This document shows, piece after piece, positions 44,814 through 54,300 of a stretch of 64,000 bases of DNA. The position numbers and the translations under genes were made by a program. Below the pieces are notes generated by a model, which ran no database searches, was not told the origin of the DNA, and was given only the letters and a program-made list of their open reading frames with translations. Position 1 is the first letter of the stretch, and every line of letters begins with the position of its first letter. Source of the stretch: Pseudomonas berkeleyensis (GTDB taxonomy: Bacteria > Pseudomonadota > Gammaproteobacteria > Pseudomonadales > Pseudomonadaceae); NCBI RefSeq assembly GCF_014109765.1, contig NZ_CP059139.1:2980001-3044000 (forward strand), in the 5' to 3' direction.

Positions 44814-44918
44814 TCGGGCCTTCCTGGGTGTGGGTCTGTTGGCGTTTCGCCGCTTGCGCCGAAACCTCAACAGCCCCTAGGCTGGCGGGCATTGCCGTCA
44901 CGCCTACAAGGAAGCGTC

Positions 44919-45320
44919 ATGATCCGTATTCATAACAGCAAGGGTCTGCAGCAGCAGATCGAAATCGGCTCGCACCAGCTCGTTGGCGATGTCTCGCCCG
45001 AGTTGGGTGGCGACGGAGCCGGCCCCGATCCTCACGACCTGTTCGACGCCTCGATCGGTACCTGCAAGGCCATGACCCTGTTGCTCTATGCACGTCAGCG
45101 CGGCCTGCCGCTGGAAGGCATCGACGTCAGCGTCGAGCGTGACGACAGCGAAGAGCGCGACGGCAATTACCACCTGATCATCGAGCTGTCGCTCCGAGGC
45201 CCGCTGGACGATGCACAGCGCCAGCAACTGCTGCGCATCGCCGACAAATGCCCGATTCACAAGCTGATGACCACCACCGATATTCAGATCGAGACCCGTC
45301 TGGCTGGAGCCTCGGCATGA
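44919..45320 (+). CDS. OsmC-family peroxiredoxin-like protein
   Basis: 133 residues of the OsmC/Ohr superfamily. The two redox cysteines are present: SIGTCKAMTLLLYA (about residue 48) and ADKCPIHKL (about residue 112), the second in the YhfA-like context. Likely reduces organic hydroperoxides. ATG at 44919 follows AAGGAAGC. Its stop overlaps the pirin start by four bases, so the two are an operon with a plausible oxidative-stress theme. Confidence 0.9.
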   Translation: MIRIHNSKGLQQQIEIGSHQLVGDVSPELGGDGAGPDPHDLFDASIGTCKAMTLLLYARQRGLPLEGIDVSVERDDSEERDGNYHLIIELSLRGPLDDAQRQQLLRIADKCPIHKLMTTTDIQIETRLAGASA

Positions 45321-46177
45321 GCGAACTGCAATTGATTCGTCCGCGCGCCGAGGACATCGCCGGCCAGCCCATCCTGCGCCCCCTACCCTCGGCACGCTTT
45401 CGTAGCATTGGGCCCTTCGTGTTCTTCGATCACATGCTGGAGAAGGCCTACCCGGCTGGCAGCGGCATGAACATCGCCCAGCATCCGCATATCGGCCTGT
45501 CCACCCTCACCTACCTGTTCGAAGGCCAGCTGCAACACAAGGACAGCCTGGGCTCGGATCAACTGGTCAGCCCGGGTGACGTCAGCTGGATGACTGCTGG
45601 GCGCGCGGTCGCCCATGTCGAGCGTACGCCGGCCGAACAGGTCGGACAGAACAAGCGAGCCCACGGCTTGCAGGTCTGGTTGGCACTGCCGGAGGCCGAC
45701 GAGCAGTGCGAGCCGGCCTACAGCCACCATCCGGCTGCGTCGCTGCCACGCAGCGACGCCATGGGCGTACAGATCACCCTGATCGCAGGCAGCGGTTTCT
45801 GCCTCGAATCCCCGGTGCCGGTTCGTTCGCCGACCCTGTATGCGCAGCTGCGCCTGGCCGCCGGTGCCAGCCTGTTGATCCCGGCCGAATACAGCGAGCG
45901 CGCGCTGTACCTGATCGATGGCGAAGCGGAGCTCGATGGCGAGCCCCTACCCAAGCACACCATGGCTGTCATTCCAGAAGGTGAAACACCCGTGCTCAGC
46001 GCCTGCGGTGAATGCCACCTGGCCCTGATCGGCGGTGAGCCCATCGGCCCGCGGCGGATCAACTGGAACTTCGTCGCCACCACCGCGGAACTGATCGACC
46101 AGGCACGCCAGCGCTGGGCCGCGGGCGACTGGCCACAAGTACCAGGCGAAACCACGCGCATCGAACTGCCGCGCTGA
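45317..46177 (+). CDS. Pirin-family protein
   Basis: 286-residue bicupin. The N-terminal metal-binding cupin motif is visible in FVFFDHM, QHPHIGLSTLTYLFEG and MTAGRAVAHVERTP, giving the His/His/His/Glu set that holds Fe in pirins. The C-terminal cupin contains YSERALYLIDGEAELDG. Some bacterial pirins have quercetin dioxygenase activity or modulate metabolic enzymes; the role here is open. Coupled to the OsmC-like gene upstream. Confidence 0.9.
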   Translation: MSELQLIRPRAEDIAGQPILRPLPSARFRSIGPFVFFDHMLEKAYPAGSGMNIAQHPHIGLSTLTYLFEGQLQHKDSLGSDQLVSPGDVSWMTAGRAVAHVERTPAEQVGQNKRAHGLQVWLALPEADEQCEPAYSHHPAASLPRSDAMGVQITLIAGSGFCLESPVPVRSPTLYAQLRLAAGASLLIPAEYSERALYLIDGEAELDGEPLPKHTMAVIPEGETPVLSACGECHLALIGGEPIGPRRINWNFVATTAELIDQARQRWAAGDWPQVPGETTRIELPR

Positions 46178-46193
46178 AGCGCTCATGAAATCC

Positions 46194-46211
46194 AGGCGCC
46201 AGACGGCGCCT
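46194..46211 (+). terminator. Weak hairpin after pirin gene
   Basis: Seven-base-pair stem AGGCGCC-AGAC-GGCGCCT 17 bases past the pirin stop, without a T tract. Confidence 0.4.
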
Positions 46212-46236
46212 GTCAACGTCGCAAAGGACTGTCATC

Positions 46237-47049
46237 TTGCTCCTGCCTCGCTCTCTCGCCGCCCTGCTCTGCTTGCCCGCCTGCGCCCTCGCTGAGCTAC
46301 CCAGTCTCGAACCGGAACCAGGACTGTACGCCCAGGTGCAACGGCAGGGTGAGCTCTACTTCCTGCGGCAACCAGACGGTAGTCGGATCGAGCTGAGCAT
46401 TCCCGAGGGCAACGATGCAGAGGCACCGAGCTTCGAGGTCGGTGACTACGATTTCGATGGCCACCTCGATCTGGCCATCCGCGTACCAGTCGGAATGGTC
46501 AATTCCGCCTATCACCTCTATCTCTATCGCCCGGCTCTGCAACGCTTCGAGCGCCTGCACATGCCAGCCGAGTTGCTGGAGAACGCCAACTGCTCGGAGT
46601 TGTCGGAGCTGCAGCCCAACAAGGACGAACGCGCCCTGTACAGCCATTGCCGCAGCGGACCGCGCTGGTTCTACGACGCCTACCGTTTCGATGGGGCCGG
46701 AACACCCTGGCGGTACAAGACACTGCAGGTGCGCTACGACTACGATCCCGACGCGCCCGTGTTCTTTGCCATCTTCGAGAAAACATTCGACCGGCAAGGC
46801 CAAATCGTCGCCAGCCGCGCGCTCGACGACGATGATCAGCCGCAAACCTGGACGGTACCCAACGCACGCCTGTACCTATACCAACGTCCGGACGAGTCCA
46901 GTCGCAGCAAGGCCTACCTGATAGAGGGTGATGTCTGCGAGGTACTGGATCAGCAGGGTGACTGGCTGCAAATTCGTTACCTCTCACGCAAAGGCGCACT
47001 CGAGCGCTGGGTCTCGCTCGCCGAGGCATATGAACTCGGTCAACCCTGA
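46237..47049 (+). CDS. XAC2610-like exported protein (FG-GAP-type)
   Basis: 270 residues. A signal peptide (LLPRSLAALLCLPACALA) is followed by a beta-rich body containing GDYDFDGHLDLAIRVPVGMVNS, the calcium-binding-like FG-GAP motif of XAC2610-related proteins, then YHLYLYRPALQRFERL. The C-terminal region (YLIEGDVCEVLDQQGDWLQIRYLSRKG) looks like a small SH3-type domain. Probably periplasmic; function unknown. The start is TTG at 46237 with AAAGGA eight bases upstream; no ATG is available before the signal peptide. Confidence 0.72.
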   Translation: MLLPRSLAALLCLPACALAELPSLEPEPGLYAQVQRQGELYFLRQPDGSRIELSIPEGNDAEAPSFEVGDYDFDGHLDLAIRVPVGMVNSAYHLYLYRPALQRFERLHMPAELLENANCSELSELQPNKDERALYSHCRSGPRWFYDAYRFDGAGTPWRYKTLQVRYDYDPDAPVFFAIFEKTFDRQGQIVASRALDDDDQPQTWTVPNARLYLYQRPDESSRSKAYLIEGDVCEVLDQQGDWLQIRYLSRKGALERWVSLAEAYELGQP

Positions 47050-47062
47050 ACAATCGCGGCCC

Positions 47063-47095
47063 CGGCTACAGGCAAATACCTGTCGCCGATTTTTT
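47063..47095 (+). terminator. Rho-independent terminator after the XAC2610-like gene
   Basis: Stem CGGC-T-ACAGG / CCTGT-C-GCCG with one mismatch and a six-base loop, followed by ATTTTTTG. It separates this gene from the ECF sigma promoter that starts 15 bases later. Confidence 0.75.
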
Positions 47096-47109
47096 GTTAC
47101 GTCTGCGTG

Positions 47110-47135
47110 ATCCAGAGCTTCGCTTGCCGGGTATA
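47110..47135 (+). promoter_or_regulatory. ECF promoter of the sigma/anti-sigma operon
   Basis: ATCCA-N13-CGGGTATA, 36 bases before the sigma factor ATG. An identical bipartite motif with the same spacing precedes the DUF4394 gene, implying autoregulation. Confidence 0.7.
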
Positions 47136-47171
47136 AGCTGCATGCGGATTTCTCAGGCCAACGGATGACCC

Positions 47172-47720
47172 ATGGCAGATCGCGAGTTCGACTACGAAAG
47201 TACCCTGGAAGCCTGCGCACGCGGCGACGAACGAGCCTTCCAGGCGCTCTATCGGCAAGAAGCCGGGCAATTGCTCGGCCTGGCCATCAGCATGCTGGGG
47301 CGGCGCGATATTGCCGAGGACTGCCTGCACGATGCATTCGTGCGTATCTGGCAACACGCCGCACGCTTTCGACGCGAGCTGGGTAGCGGTCGCGCCTGGG
47401 TGCATAGCATCCTGCGCTACCGCGTGCTCAATGCCCTGCGCAGTGGCGGCCGGCATGCCGAGGTGGACGATGAGTTCTTCGAGCGCGTGCTGGACGACAG
47501 CCCACAGGCTGAAGCCAAGGCGCTGGAGCAAGCCGAGCAGCGCCTGCTGCGCAACTGCCTGCAGCGCCTGGAAAAGCCGCGCCGTCACCCGATTCTGCTG
47601 GCCTTCTACCGTGGCCTGACCCACGAGCAGATTGCCAGTCGCCTGAGCACACCGCTGGGCACCATCAAAGGCCGTATCCGCGCCGGCCTGCGCGCGCTGC
47701 AGGAGTGTCTGCAAGCATGA
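47172..47720 (+). CDS. ECF RNA polymerase sigma factor
   Basis: 182-residue ECF sigma factor. Region 2 reads RAFQALYRQEAGQLLGLAISMLGRRDIAEDCLHDAFVRIWQHA (in part, residues 20-62) and region 4 is PILLAFYRGLTHEQIASRLSTPLGTIKGRIRAGLRAL. The form is that of SigK/RskA-type groups. It directs RNA polymerase to a small regulon, apparently including its own operon and the DUF4394 gene. The stop overlaps the anti-sigma start by four bases. The nearest promoter upstream carries its probable own motif. Confidence 0.93.
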   Translation: MADREFDYESTLEACARGDERAFQALYRQEAGQLLGLAISMLGRRDIAEDCLHDAFVRIWQHAARFRRELGSGRAWVHSILRYRVLNALRSGGRHAEVDDEFFERVLDDSPQAEAKALEQAEQRLLRNCLQRLEKPRRHPILLAFYRGLTHEQIASRLSTPLGTIKGRIRAGLRALQECLQA

Positions 47721-48430
47721 TTCCGCACGATCCCGAAGAACGTCGCGCCCTGATTGGCGAATACCTGCTCGGCCTGCTCGACGAGCACGAAGCCGCCGAG
47801 GTTCGCCAACTGCTCGAAGACGATGAAAATGCCGCCCGCATGGCCCTGGAATGGGAGCGGCACTTTCTCGACCTGAGTGACCAGTTGCCGGCACAAGCCC
47901 CCTCCCCGGCGCTCTGGATGCGTATTCGGCAGAGCCTGGGCCTGCACGATGAACCCCGCACCAGCGCGCTGGCCAACTGGTGGAACAGCCTGCTGACCTG
48001 GCGCCTGAGCACCGCCGCACTGGCCCTTGCACTGCTGGTCGCCGTGCTGATGCCGATGCTGCGCAGCCCGGATATCACCGGCGAACGCTACACCGTGGTG
48101 CTGCAGGAACCGGGTGAAGCCGCCAAACCGGGTTGGGTCATCCAGGTCAGCAGCGATGGCACGCTCTCGCTCGACCCGCTGGTCGCCGATCAGGTGCCTG
48201 AAGGTCGCGCCTTGCAGTTCTGGACGCTGATCGATCCAGCCGACGGCCCACGCTCGCTGGGTCTGGTCGAAGCGGGCCAACCGCTGCGCCTGCCAGCTGA
48301 GCAAATCGGCGCGGTGCAAGCCGGCCAGTTGTTCGAGCTGACGCTCGAGCCAGCCGGTGGTTCGCCCTACAACCGTCCCAGCGGTCCAGTGCTGTATATC
48401 GGCCGTGCCGTTCTGGCCAGCGCCAACTGA
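47717..48430 (+). CDS. RskA-type anti-sigma factor
   Basis: 237 residues: an N-terminal cytoplasmic anti-sigma domain (GEYLLGLLDEHEAAEVRQLLEDD), a membrane helix at about 97-115 (LSTAALALALLVAVLMPML) and a periplasmic RskA-like domain with WVIQVSSDGTLSLDPL and LQFWTLIDPADGPRSLGL. It should bind and silence the ECF sigma factor until an envelope signal triggers its release or proteolysis. No zinc-binding HxxxCxxC is present. Translationally coupled to the sigma gene. Confidence 0.9.
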   Translation: MIPHDPEERRALIGEYLLGLLDEHEAAEVRQLLEDDENAARMALEWERHFLDLSDQLPAQAPSPALWMRIRQSLGLHDEPRTSALANWWNSLLTWRLSTAALALALLVAVLMPMLRSPDITGERYTVVLQEPGEAAKPGWVIQVSSDGTLSLDPLVADQVPEGRALQFWTLIDPADGPRSLGLVEAGQPLRLPAEQIGAVQAGQLFELTLEPAGGSPYNRPSGPVLYIGRAVLASAN

Positions 48431-48505
48431 ACAGGTTGCCGGCCACACGGCCGGCGACCTTTCAAACAGCCTGCCCCTGCCGAAAAAATATTTTCATCCA
48501 CCGAC

Positions 48506-48531
48506 ATCCAAGCCAGTTCCTCACGGGTATA
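48506..48531 (+). promoter_or_regulatory. ECF promoter of the DUF4394 gene
   Basis: ATCCA-N13-CGGGTATA, same elements and spacing as before the sigma gene, 82 bases upstream of the DUF4394 start. Confidence 0.7.
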
Positions 48532-48613
48532 GCTCACAGGTGTTTCGTCGAGGCACCTGCGAAGCCGGCCAGCCGGCTTCGTCTCGATGCTGAAACCTTT
48601 ATGAGGAACAACC

Positions 48614-49393
48614 ATGAAACGCATCACTACCCTCTGCACCGCCAGCCTGCTGACTCTGAGCGCAGGTGCCGCCAGCGCCACCGAACTGCTCGCCCTGGGC
48701 GCCGATGGCAAGCTGTTCAAGGTCGATGTCGCCAGCCTCAAGGTCACCGCCAGCATGGCCGTCAGTGGCGCCAGCGACCTGCGCGGCCTGGATGTGCGTC
48801 CGGCCAGCGGCCAGCTCTATGCCCTGAGCGGCACCGATCAGCTCTACACTCTGGATCCAGCCAGCGGTAAAGCGACTGCCGGCAGCAAGCTGCAGACCGC
48901 GTTGTCCGGCAGTGGCCAGGCCGTGGTCGATTTCAACCCGGTGGCCGATCGCCTGCGTCTGCTCGGCCCGGACGGCACCAGCCTGCGGGTGAATGTCGAC
49001 ACCGGCGAAGTGGCCGTCGACGGCAAGCTCGCCTATGCCGCCGATGGCCCCTATGCCGGCAAGCAACCCAAGGTAGTCGCCGGCGCCTACACCAACGCCT
49101 ACGCCGGCACGCAGAGTACGGCGCTGTACAACATCGATCTGGCCAGCGGCAGCCTGATGCTGCAGAACCCGCCAAACGATGGCGTGCAGCAGGAAGTCGG
49201 CAAGGTAGCCGATGGCCTCAAGGCAGCTGCCATGGATATCGCCAGCGACGGCAAGGGAGGCAATACCGCCTACGTGCTGACCGGCAAGACCCTGCACCAG
49301 TTGGATCTGACCAGCGGCAAGCCCACCACCCTGGGTGACGTCGCCGACCTGCCGGACGGCATCATCGATATCGCCGTGCTGCCCGCGAAGTAA
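48614..49393 (+). CDS. DUF4394 domain-containing exported protein
   Basis: 259 residues with a signal peptide (MKRITTLCTASLLTLSAGAASA). The mature protein is a beta-propeller-like DUF4394 domain: TELLALGADGKLFKVD, SDLRGLDVRPASGQLYAL, VVDFNPVADRLRLLGPDG and NVDTGEVAVDGKLAY. Proteins of this type are often genetically linked to ECF sigma/anti-sigma pairs and may be the induced periplasmic target. Here it follows the pair and shares its promoter motif. Function unknown. Start has GAGGAACAACC upstream. Confidence 0.85.
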   Translation: MKRITTLCTASLLTLSAGAASATELLALGADGKLFKVDVASLKVTASMAVSGASDLRGLDVRPASGQLYALSGTDQLYTLDPASGKATAGSKLQTALSGSGQAVVDFNPVADRLRLLGPDGTSLRVNVDTGEVAVDGKLAYAADGPYAGKQPKVVAGAYTNAYAGTQSTALYNIDLASGSLMLQNPPNDGVQQEVGKVADGLKAAAMDIASDGKGGNTAYVLTGKTLHQLDLTSGKPTTLGDVADLPDGIIDIAVLPAK

Positions 49394-49400
49394 GATGAAA

Positions 49401-49429
49401 AAAGGCTGCGCCCAATGGGCGCAGCCTTT
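49401..49429 (+). terminator. Rho-independent terminator after DUF4394 gene
   Basis: Thirteen-base-pair stem AAAGGCTGCGCCC-AAT-GGGCGCAGCCTTT, eight bases after the stop; A- and T-rich ends let it work for both strands. Confidence 0.85.
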
Positions 49430-49455
49430 CGTTCAGCGCTCGATAAAACCTGGCA

Positions 49456-50244
49456 TCACTGCTCGGCGAATACCTCGTCGAACAAATCGTTCATCGCCTT
49501 GAAAGCCCGTGCAGCAACTACCGGGTGGTACTCGTTGCGTCCCGGTACATTGGCCTTGGGATTGGTGAACGAGTGCACCGCACCGCCGTAGCTCACCAGT
49601 TGCCAGTCGGTCTTGGCCGCTTTCATTTCAGCGATGAAACCGTCGACCTGCTCCTGCGGCACGGCTGGGTCGTCCGCGCCATGCAGCACCAGGATCGGTG
49701 CCTTGATGTTCTTGGCATCCGCTGGGTTGGGCGTGTCCAGGTTGCCATGGAAGGAAACGAAGCCTTTCAGCGGCGCCCCCGAGCGGGCCAGTTCCAGCAC
49801 CGTGCCACCGCCGAAGCAGAAGCCAATGGCGCCCAGCTTGCTGACATCCAGCGCCACTTCGCTGCTTTGCGCCTTGAGCACCTCGACCGCAGCCTGGGCA
49901 CGCTTGCGCATCAGCGCGCGGTCAGCTCGCACTGCACCTGCCGCGGCACCGGCCTCTTCGGCATTACTGGGACGGATGGACTTGCCGTACATATCGGCGA
50001 CGAATACCACGTACTTGTCCCCCGCCGCACGCGCGGCCTTGGCGACGGTGTCCTGGTTGACGCCCATCCAGCTGGGTACAGCCAGGAGACCGGGACGTGC
50101 CGTGGTCACCGAATCGTCATAGACCAGCACGCCTTCGAACGCTTCGCCATCGATTTCGTACGCAACCGTCTTGGTCACGACAGCCGCATCGGCAAGACCG
50201 GCGAATGCCGCGCACAACAGGGGAACCAGTGTCTTCTTCTGCAT
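49456..50244 (-). CDS. Exported dienelactone hydrolase-family protein
   Basis: 262 residues. A signal peptide (MQKKTLVPLLCAAFAGLADA) is followed by a dienelactone-hydrolase fold: nucleophile Cys143 in GAIGFCFGGG, acid in LHGADDPAVP near 191 and His224 in AVHSFTNP. Cys in place of Ser is the family's normal state. A periplasmic esterase or lactonase of unknown substrate. Start at 50244 is set by the signal peptide; its ribosome-binding site (AGGCC) is weak. Confidence 0.86.
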   Translation of the reverse strand: MQKKTLVPLLCAAFAGLADAAVVTKTVAYEIDGEAFEGVLVYDDSVTTARPGLLAVPSWMGVNQDTVAKAARAAGDKYVVFVADMYGKSIRPSNAEEAGAAAGAVRADRALMRKRAQAAVEVLKAQSSEVALDVSKLGAIGFCFGGGTVLELARSGAPLKGFVSFHGNLDTPNPADAKNIKAPILVLHGADDPAVPQEQVDGFIAEMKAAKTDWQLVSYGGAVHSFTNPKANVPGRNEYHPVVAARAFKAMNDLFDEVFAEQ

Positions 50245-50339
50245 GGTGAGGCCTGCCCTTGGCAATGGTAGGCCCCTAACAATAGCCGCGTCGGCGGCAA
50301 TGGCCAAATCCGCGACGCAGCGGATTTGCACAGGACATT

Positions 50340-51344
50340 TCAAGCAGCGGGCTGCTCGGCCCAGCGTTCCTTGATCTGCAGAATTTCCGGCAGACAGGCG
50401 ATGAACAGTTCGACCAGGCTCGGATCGAAATGACGCCCACTCTGCTCACGCAGGAAATCGACCGCCGCTTCCACGGACCAGGCCTGTTTGTAAGGTCGTA
50501 CACTGGTCAGCGCGTCGAACACATCGGCAATGGCGACGATACGGCCCTCAAGGGGAATCTCCTCGCCCTTCAGACCATTGGGGTAGCCGCTACCATCCCA
50601 CTTCTCATGGTGTGACAGCGCGATTCGCTGCGCCATGCGCAGCAATCCGGAGCTGTGCTCACCGATGATCCGCGCACCAATCTCCACGTGCTGACGCATC
50701 ACCTGCCACTCCGCCTCATCTAGCTTGCCCGGCTTGCGCAGCACGGCGTCAGGAATACCGATCTTGCCGACGTCATGCATGGGCGCCGCGTTGAGCAACT
50801 CCTCGGCGGCGTTCTCACTGAAGCCGGCGGCCAACGCCAACACCTTGGAGAAATGGCTCATACGGATGACATGCAGGCCGGTCTCGTTGTCCTTGTACTC
50901 GGCCGCCATGCCCAGACGCTGGACGATCTGCAGGCGGGTCTGCCTGAGCTCCTCGACCCCGACCAGGGACAGATGGGTACGCACCCTTGCACGCACGATG
51001 GGTGGGCTGACCGGCTTGGTTATGTAGTCCACCGCGCCGACATCAAAGCCACGCGCCTCGTCGTCGACATCACCAAGGGCAGTAACGAAGATCACCGGAA
51101 TCGCCTTCAACAGCGGATTGGCCTTGAGCTGCTCGCATACCTCATAGCCGGTCATGCCCGGCATCATCACATCGAGCAGGATCAGATCCGGCAGCTCGCG
51201 TTCGGCCATTTCCAGGGCACGCGGCCCCTCCTTGGCGAACAACAGGCGATAGTCCTCCTGCAGGATATGCCGCAGCACTTGCAGGTTGGTGGGTTCGTCA
51301 TCGACCAGCAACAGCAGCGGACGAGTGTCGGCAGCAGTGATCAT
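50340..51344 (-). CDS. HD-GYP response regulator (c-di-GMP phosphodiesterase)
   Basis: 334 residues: receiver domain with Asp58 in LILLDVMMPG, then an HD-GYP domain with the metal-binding HD in APMHDVGKIG, LSHHEKWDGSGYPNGLKGEEIP (the GYP motif intact) and IADVFDALTS. Expected to degrade c-di-GMP when phosphorylated. The ATG overlaps the stop of the large hybrid kinase by four bases, so that kinase is the likely phosphodonor. Confidence 0.92.
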   Translation of the reverse strand: MITAADTRPLLLLVDDEPTNLQVLRHILQEDYRLLFAKEGPRALEMAERELPDLILLDVMMPGMTGYEVCEQLKANPLLKAIPVIFVTALGDVDDEARGFDVGAVDYITKPVSPPIVRARVRTHLSLVGVEELRQTRLQIVQRLGMAAEYKDNETGLHVIRMSHFSKVLALAAGFSENAAEELLNAAPMHDVGKIGIPDAVLRKPGKLDEAEWQVMRQHVEIGARIIGEHSSGLLRMAQRIALSHHEKWDGSGYPNGLKGEEIPLEGRIVAIADVFDALTSVRPYKQAWSVEAAVDFLREQSGRHFDPSLVELFIACLPEILQIKERWAEQPAA

Positions 51345-54300
51345 GATGGAGTCGCTTCCTCGTCTTGCAGTTGCCGTAACAGTTGATCGAGCATCGTCAG
51401 CGCCTGATCGAAATCGAAGTCATCCAGTACCTGGCGAATATCGTTCAAGGCAGCATTGTAGACGCTGCCTCGCACCGCGTGCTCCATGGCAGCCAGAGCC
51501 TCATCGTCCAGGCTGCCGCGTTCCAGCGCATGCCGCAGTTGGCCCACCAGTTCACGCAACGTGCCTGGATCGACGGGCGTGGAATCTGTCGTAGACGACG
51601 CCTGAGGAACCTGCGGCACGACGTCCTTGACGGTTTGAAAGGCCTGCTCCAGTTCCACGAACAAGGCACGCAGTACATTCTCGTCCTGCGCCTCGAAGGC
51701 CTGCTCGAGCGCCTGCGCCAGTGTGGTCAGGTGTGTCAGAGCCAGGTTGCCAGCGGCGCCATACAAACGGTGCGCCTGGGCTCTGCCCTCACTCCAGTCG
51801 CGCGCCTCCAGCAGTTGGCTCAGGCGCGCCACCAGGGTCTGCTGTTCATCAACGAAGGCAGCGATCGCCTGCGCCATGCGCAACGGCCCACCCCACAGGT
51901 TGCTGCCACGCACCCAGTCGAACAAACCATCCTCGGCAAAGCGGGTGGCACTGACCACCGCACTGGGTACATCGGTCAAGCCAAGCAGGCGCGCGATTTC
52001 CCAAAGCAGCGCATTGAGATCCAGCGGTTTCGAGGCGAAGGCGTTCATCCCCGAATCCAGCGCTGCCTGACGATCCTGGTCGAGCACGCTGGCGGTCAAG
52101 GCAATGATCGGCGTTGGCTCCCGCGCCTCATGGGCCTCCAACTGACGAATCCGCCGCGAGGCTTCCAGGCCATCGACACCTGGCATCTGTACATCCATCA
52201 GAATCAGGTCGAAACGCTCCTCGGTGAAAGCCTGCAACGCACTTTCACCGTCGGCGACGCAGCGCACACGATGGCCGAAATGCTCCAGGCTCAACTGCAG
52301 CAGTTCGAGATTCTGCGGCACGTCATCAGCGGCCAGGATGCTCAACGACCCCAGCTCCGGCAGCACCGCGCGCTGTTGCGAGGCCAGGCGCTTACCGGCA
52401 CGCAGCGGTAGCTCGACGCTGAAACAGCTGCCTTGCCCCTCGGTGCTTTCCACCCGTAAACGACCGCCCATCAACTCGACCAGTTGCCGCGCGATGGTGG
52501 TGCCGAGACCGGTACCGCCAAAGCGTCGACTCATCGAGGCGTCAGCCTGGGCGAAGGGCTCGAAGATCTTCTCCAATCGATCGGCGGCGATACCAATACC
52601 GGTGTCCTTCACCGCCAAGCGCATTGCCCCCGGCTCGCCCGTCACCCTCAGGCGAACCTCGCCACGTAGGGTGAACTTGACCGCATTACCGAGCAGATTG
52701 GTCAGCACCTGCTGCAAGCGCAGCGGGTCGCCACAGAAGAAGTCGGTAACGGTTGCCGGGTAATCCAGGTGCAGTTGCAGGCCTTTGCTTTCGGCGGCCA
52801 GGCGCTGACTGGCGATGACCTGCTCGCACAGTTCGCGCAGGGAGAAATCCAGCTGTTCCAGCTCGATGGCGCCGCGGTCGAGCTTGGCCGTGTCGAGGAT
52901 GTCGTTGAGCAGCCCCAACAGCGAGCGTGACGAATGCTGAACCGTACTCAGGTGGCGACGCTGATCAACCGACAGCGAGGTTTCCAGCAGCAAGTCGGTG
53001 AAGCCGATGATGGCGTTCATCGGCGTACGGATTTCGTGGCTCATGTTGGCCAGGAAGCTGCTGCGCGCAGCAGCAGCGGCCTCGGCACGGTCACGGGCGG
53101 CACGCAGCTCCTGCTCCATCAGACGTCGTGGCGTCAGGTCGGTGGCCAGCTTGACCACCTTGAACGGCTTGCCGTCGGTGTCGAGGATCGGGTTATAAGT
53201 GGCCTGAATCCAGACCTCACGCCCATCCTTGCCCTTGCGGCGATATTCGCCCGCACGGAACTGGCCGGCACGCAGGTCGACCCACCCCTGACGGTAGGTA
53301 TCGCTGGCGATCTGATCCGGGTAGCAGAACATCCCGTGGTGATGGCCAATCACTTCGTCGCGCTCATAGCCGAACAACGCCAGGGCATTGTCGTTGATGT
53401 CCAGAATGTTGCCATCGAGGTCGAATTCGATCAGCGCCATGGCCTTGCTGATCGCCGTCACCTTGCCTTCATATTCGGCGTTGCGTCGCTTGGTTTCGGT
53501 CTGATCGAGCAGAACGCCGTCGATCCAGCGCGGCACGCCTTGTTCATCGCACACCGCGCTACCGCTTTCCCAGATCCAGTGCTCCTTGCCCTCACGGTCG
53601 AACAGGCGGTACTCGACCGTATAGTTGCGCCCCTGCTCGATGGCCGCGATCACCTGATCGGCAGTGGGTTGATAGTCATCCGGGTGGTAGAGATCGGCTA
53701 TAGAACAACGCTTGCTGATGAAATCGTCGGCACTCCAGCCCGTCAGGGTCTGCACGGCGTCACTGACGAACAGCATGGTCCAATCACGATCCAGCAGGCA
53801 GCGGAACGACACTCCCGGAATGTTGCTGATCAGCGAGCGGTATTGCTGTTCGCTGTTGCGCAGCGCCTTTTCCATGCGCTGCCTTTCGCTGATGTCGGCG
53901 ACGAACACCACGAATAGTGGGCGGCTGCCGGCATGAGTGATGCCGACACTGATGCGGACGGGTTTCTCCTCACCACTTCTGGTAAGACAGACCAGTTCCT
54001 GCTCACCGCCCGGTATGGTCAGCCGTCCGGTTCTGAGGTAGTCGGACAGGAGCTGCTCCACCTGGCCGACGTAACGCGCCGGCATCAGCGAGCGCATGTG
54101 CATGCCCACCAGATCCTCGGGTTCCCAGCCGAACAGACGCGCGACCGCACGGTTGGCCGAACGTATGGTGCCGGCATGGTCGACGGTGACGATGGCATCC
54201 AGCGCGGTATCGAAGATCGAACGCAGGTGCTGCTCGCTGGCCTTTAGCTGATGACTCATGCGGCGATAGCGCAGCAACGTGTTGACCGCCACCACGAATA

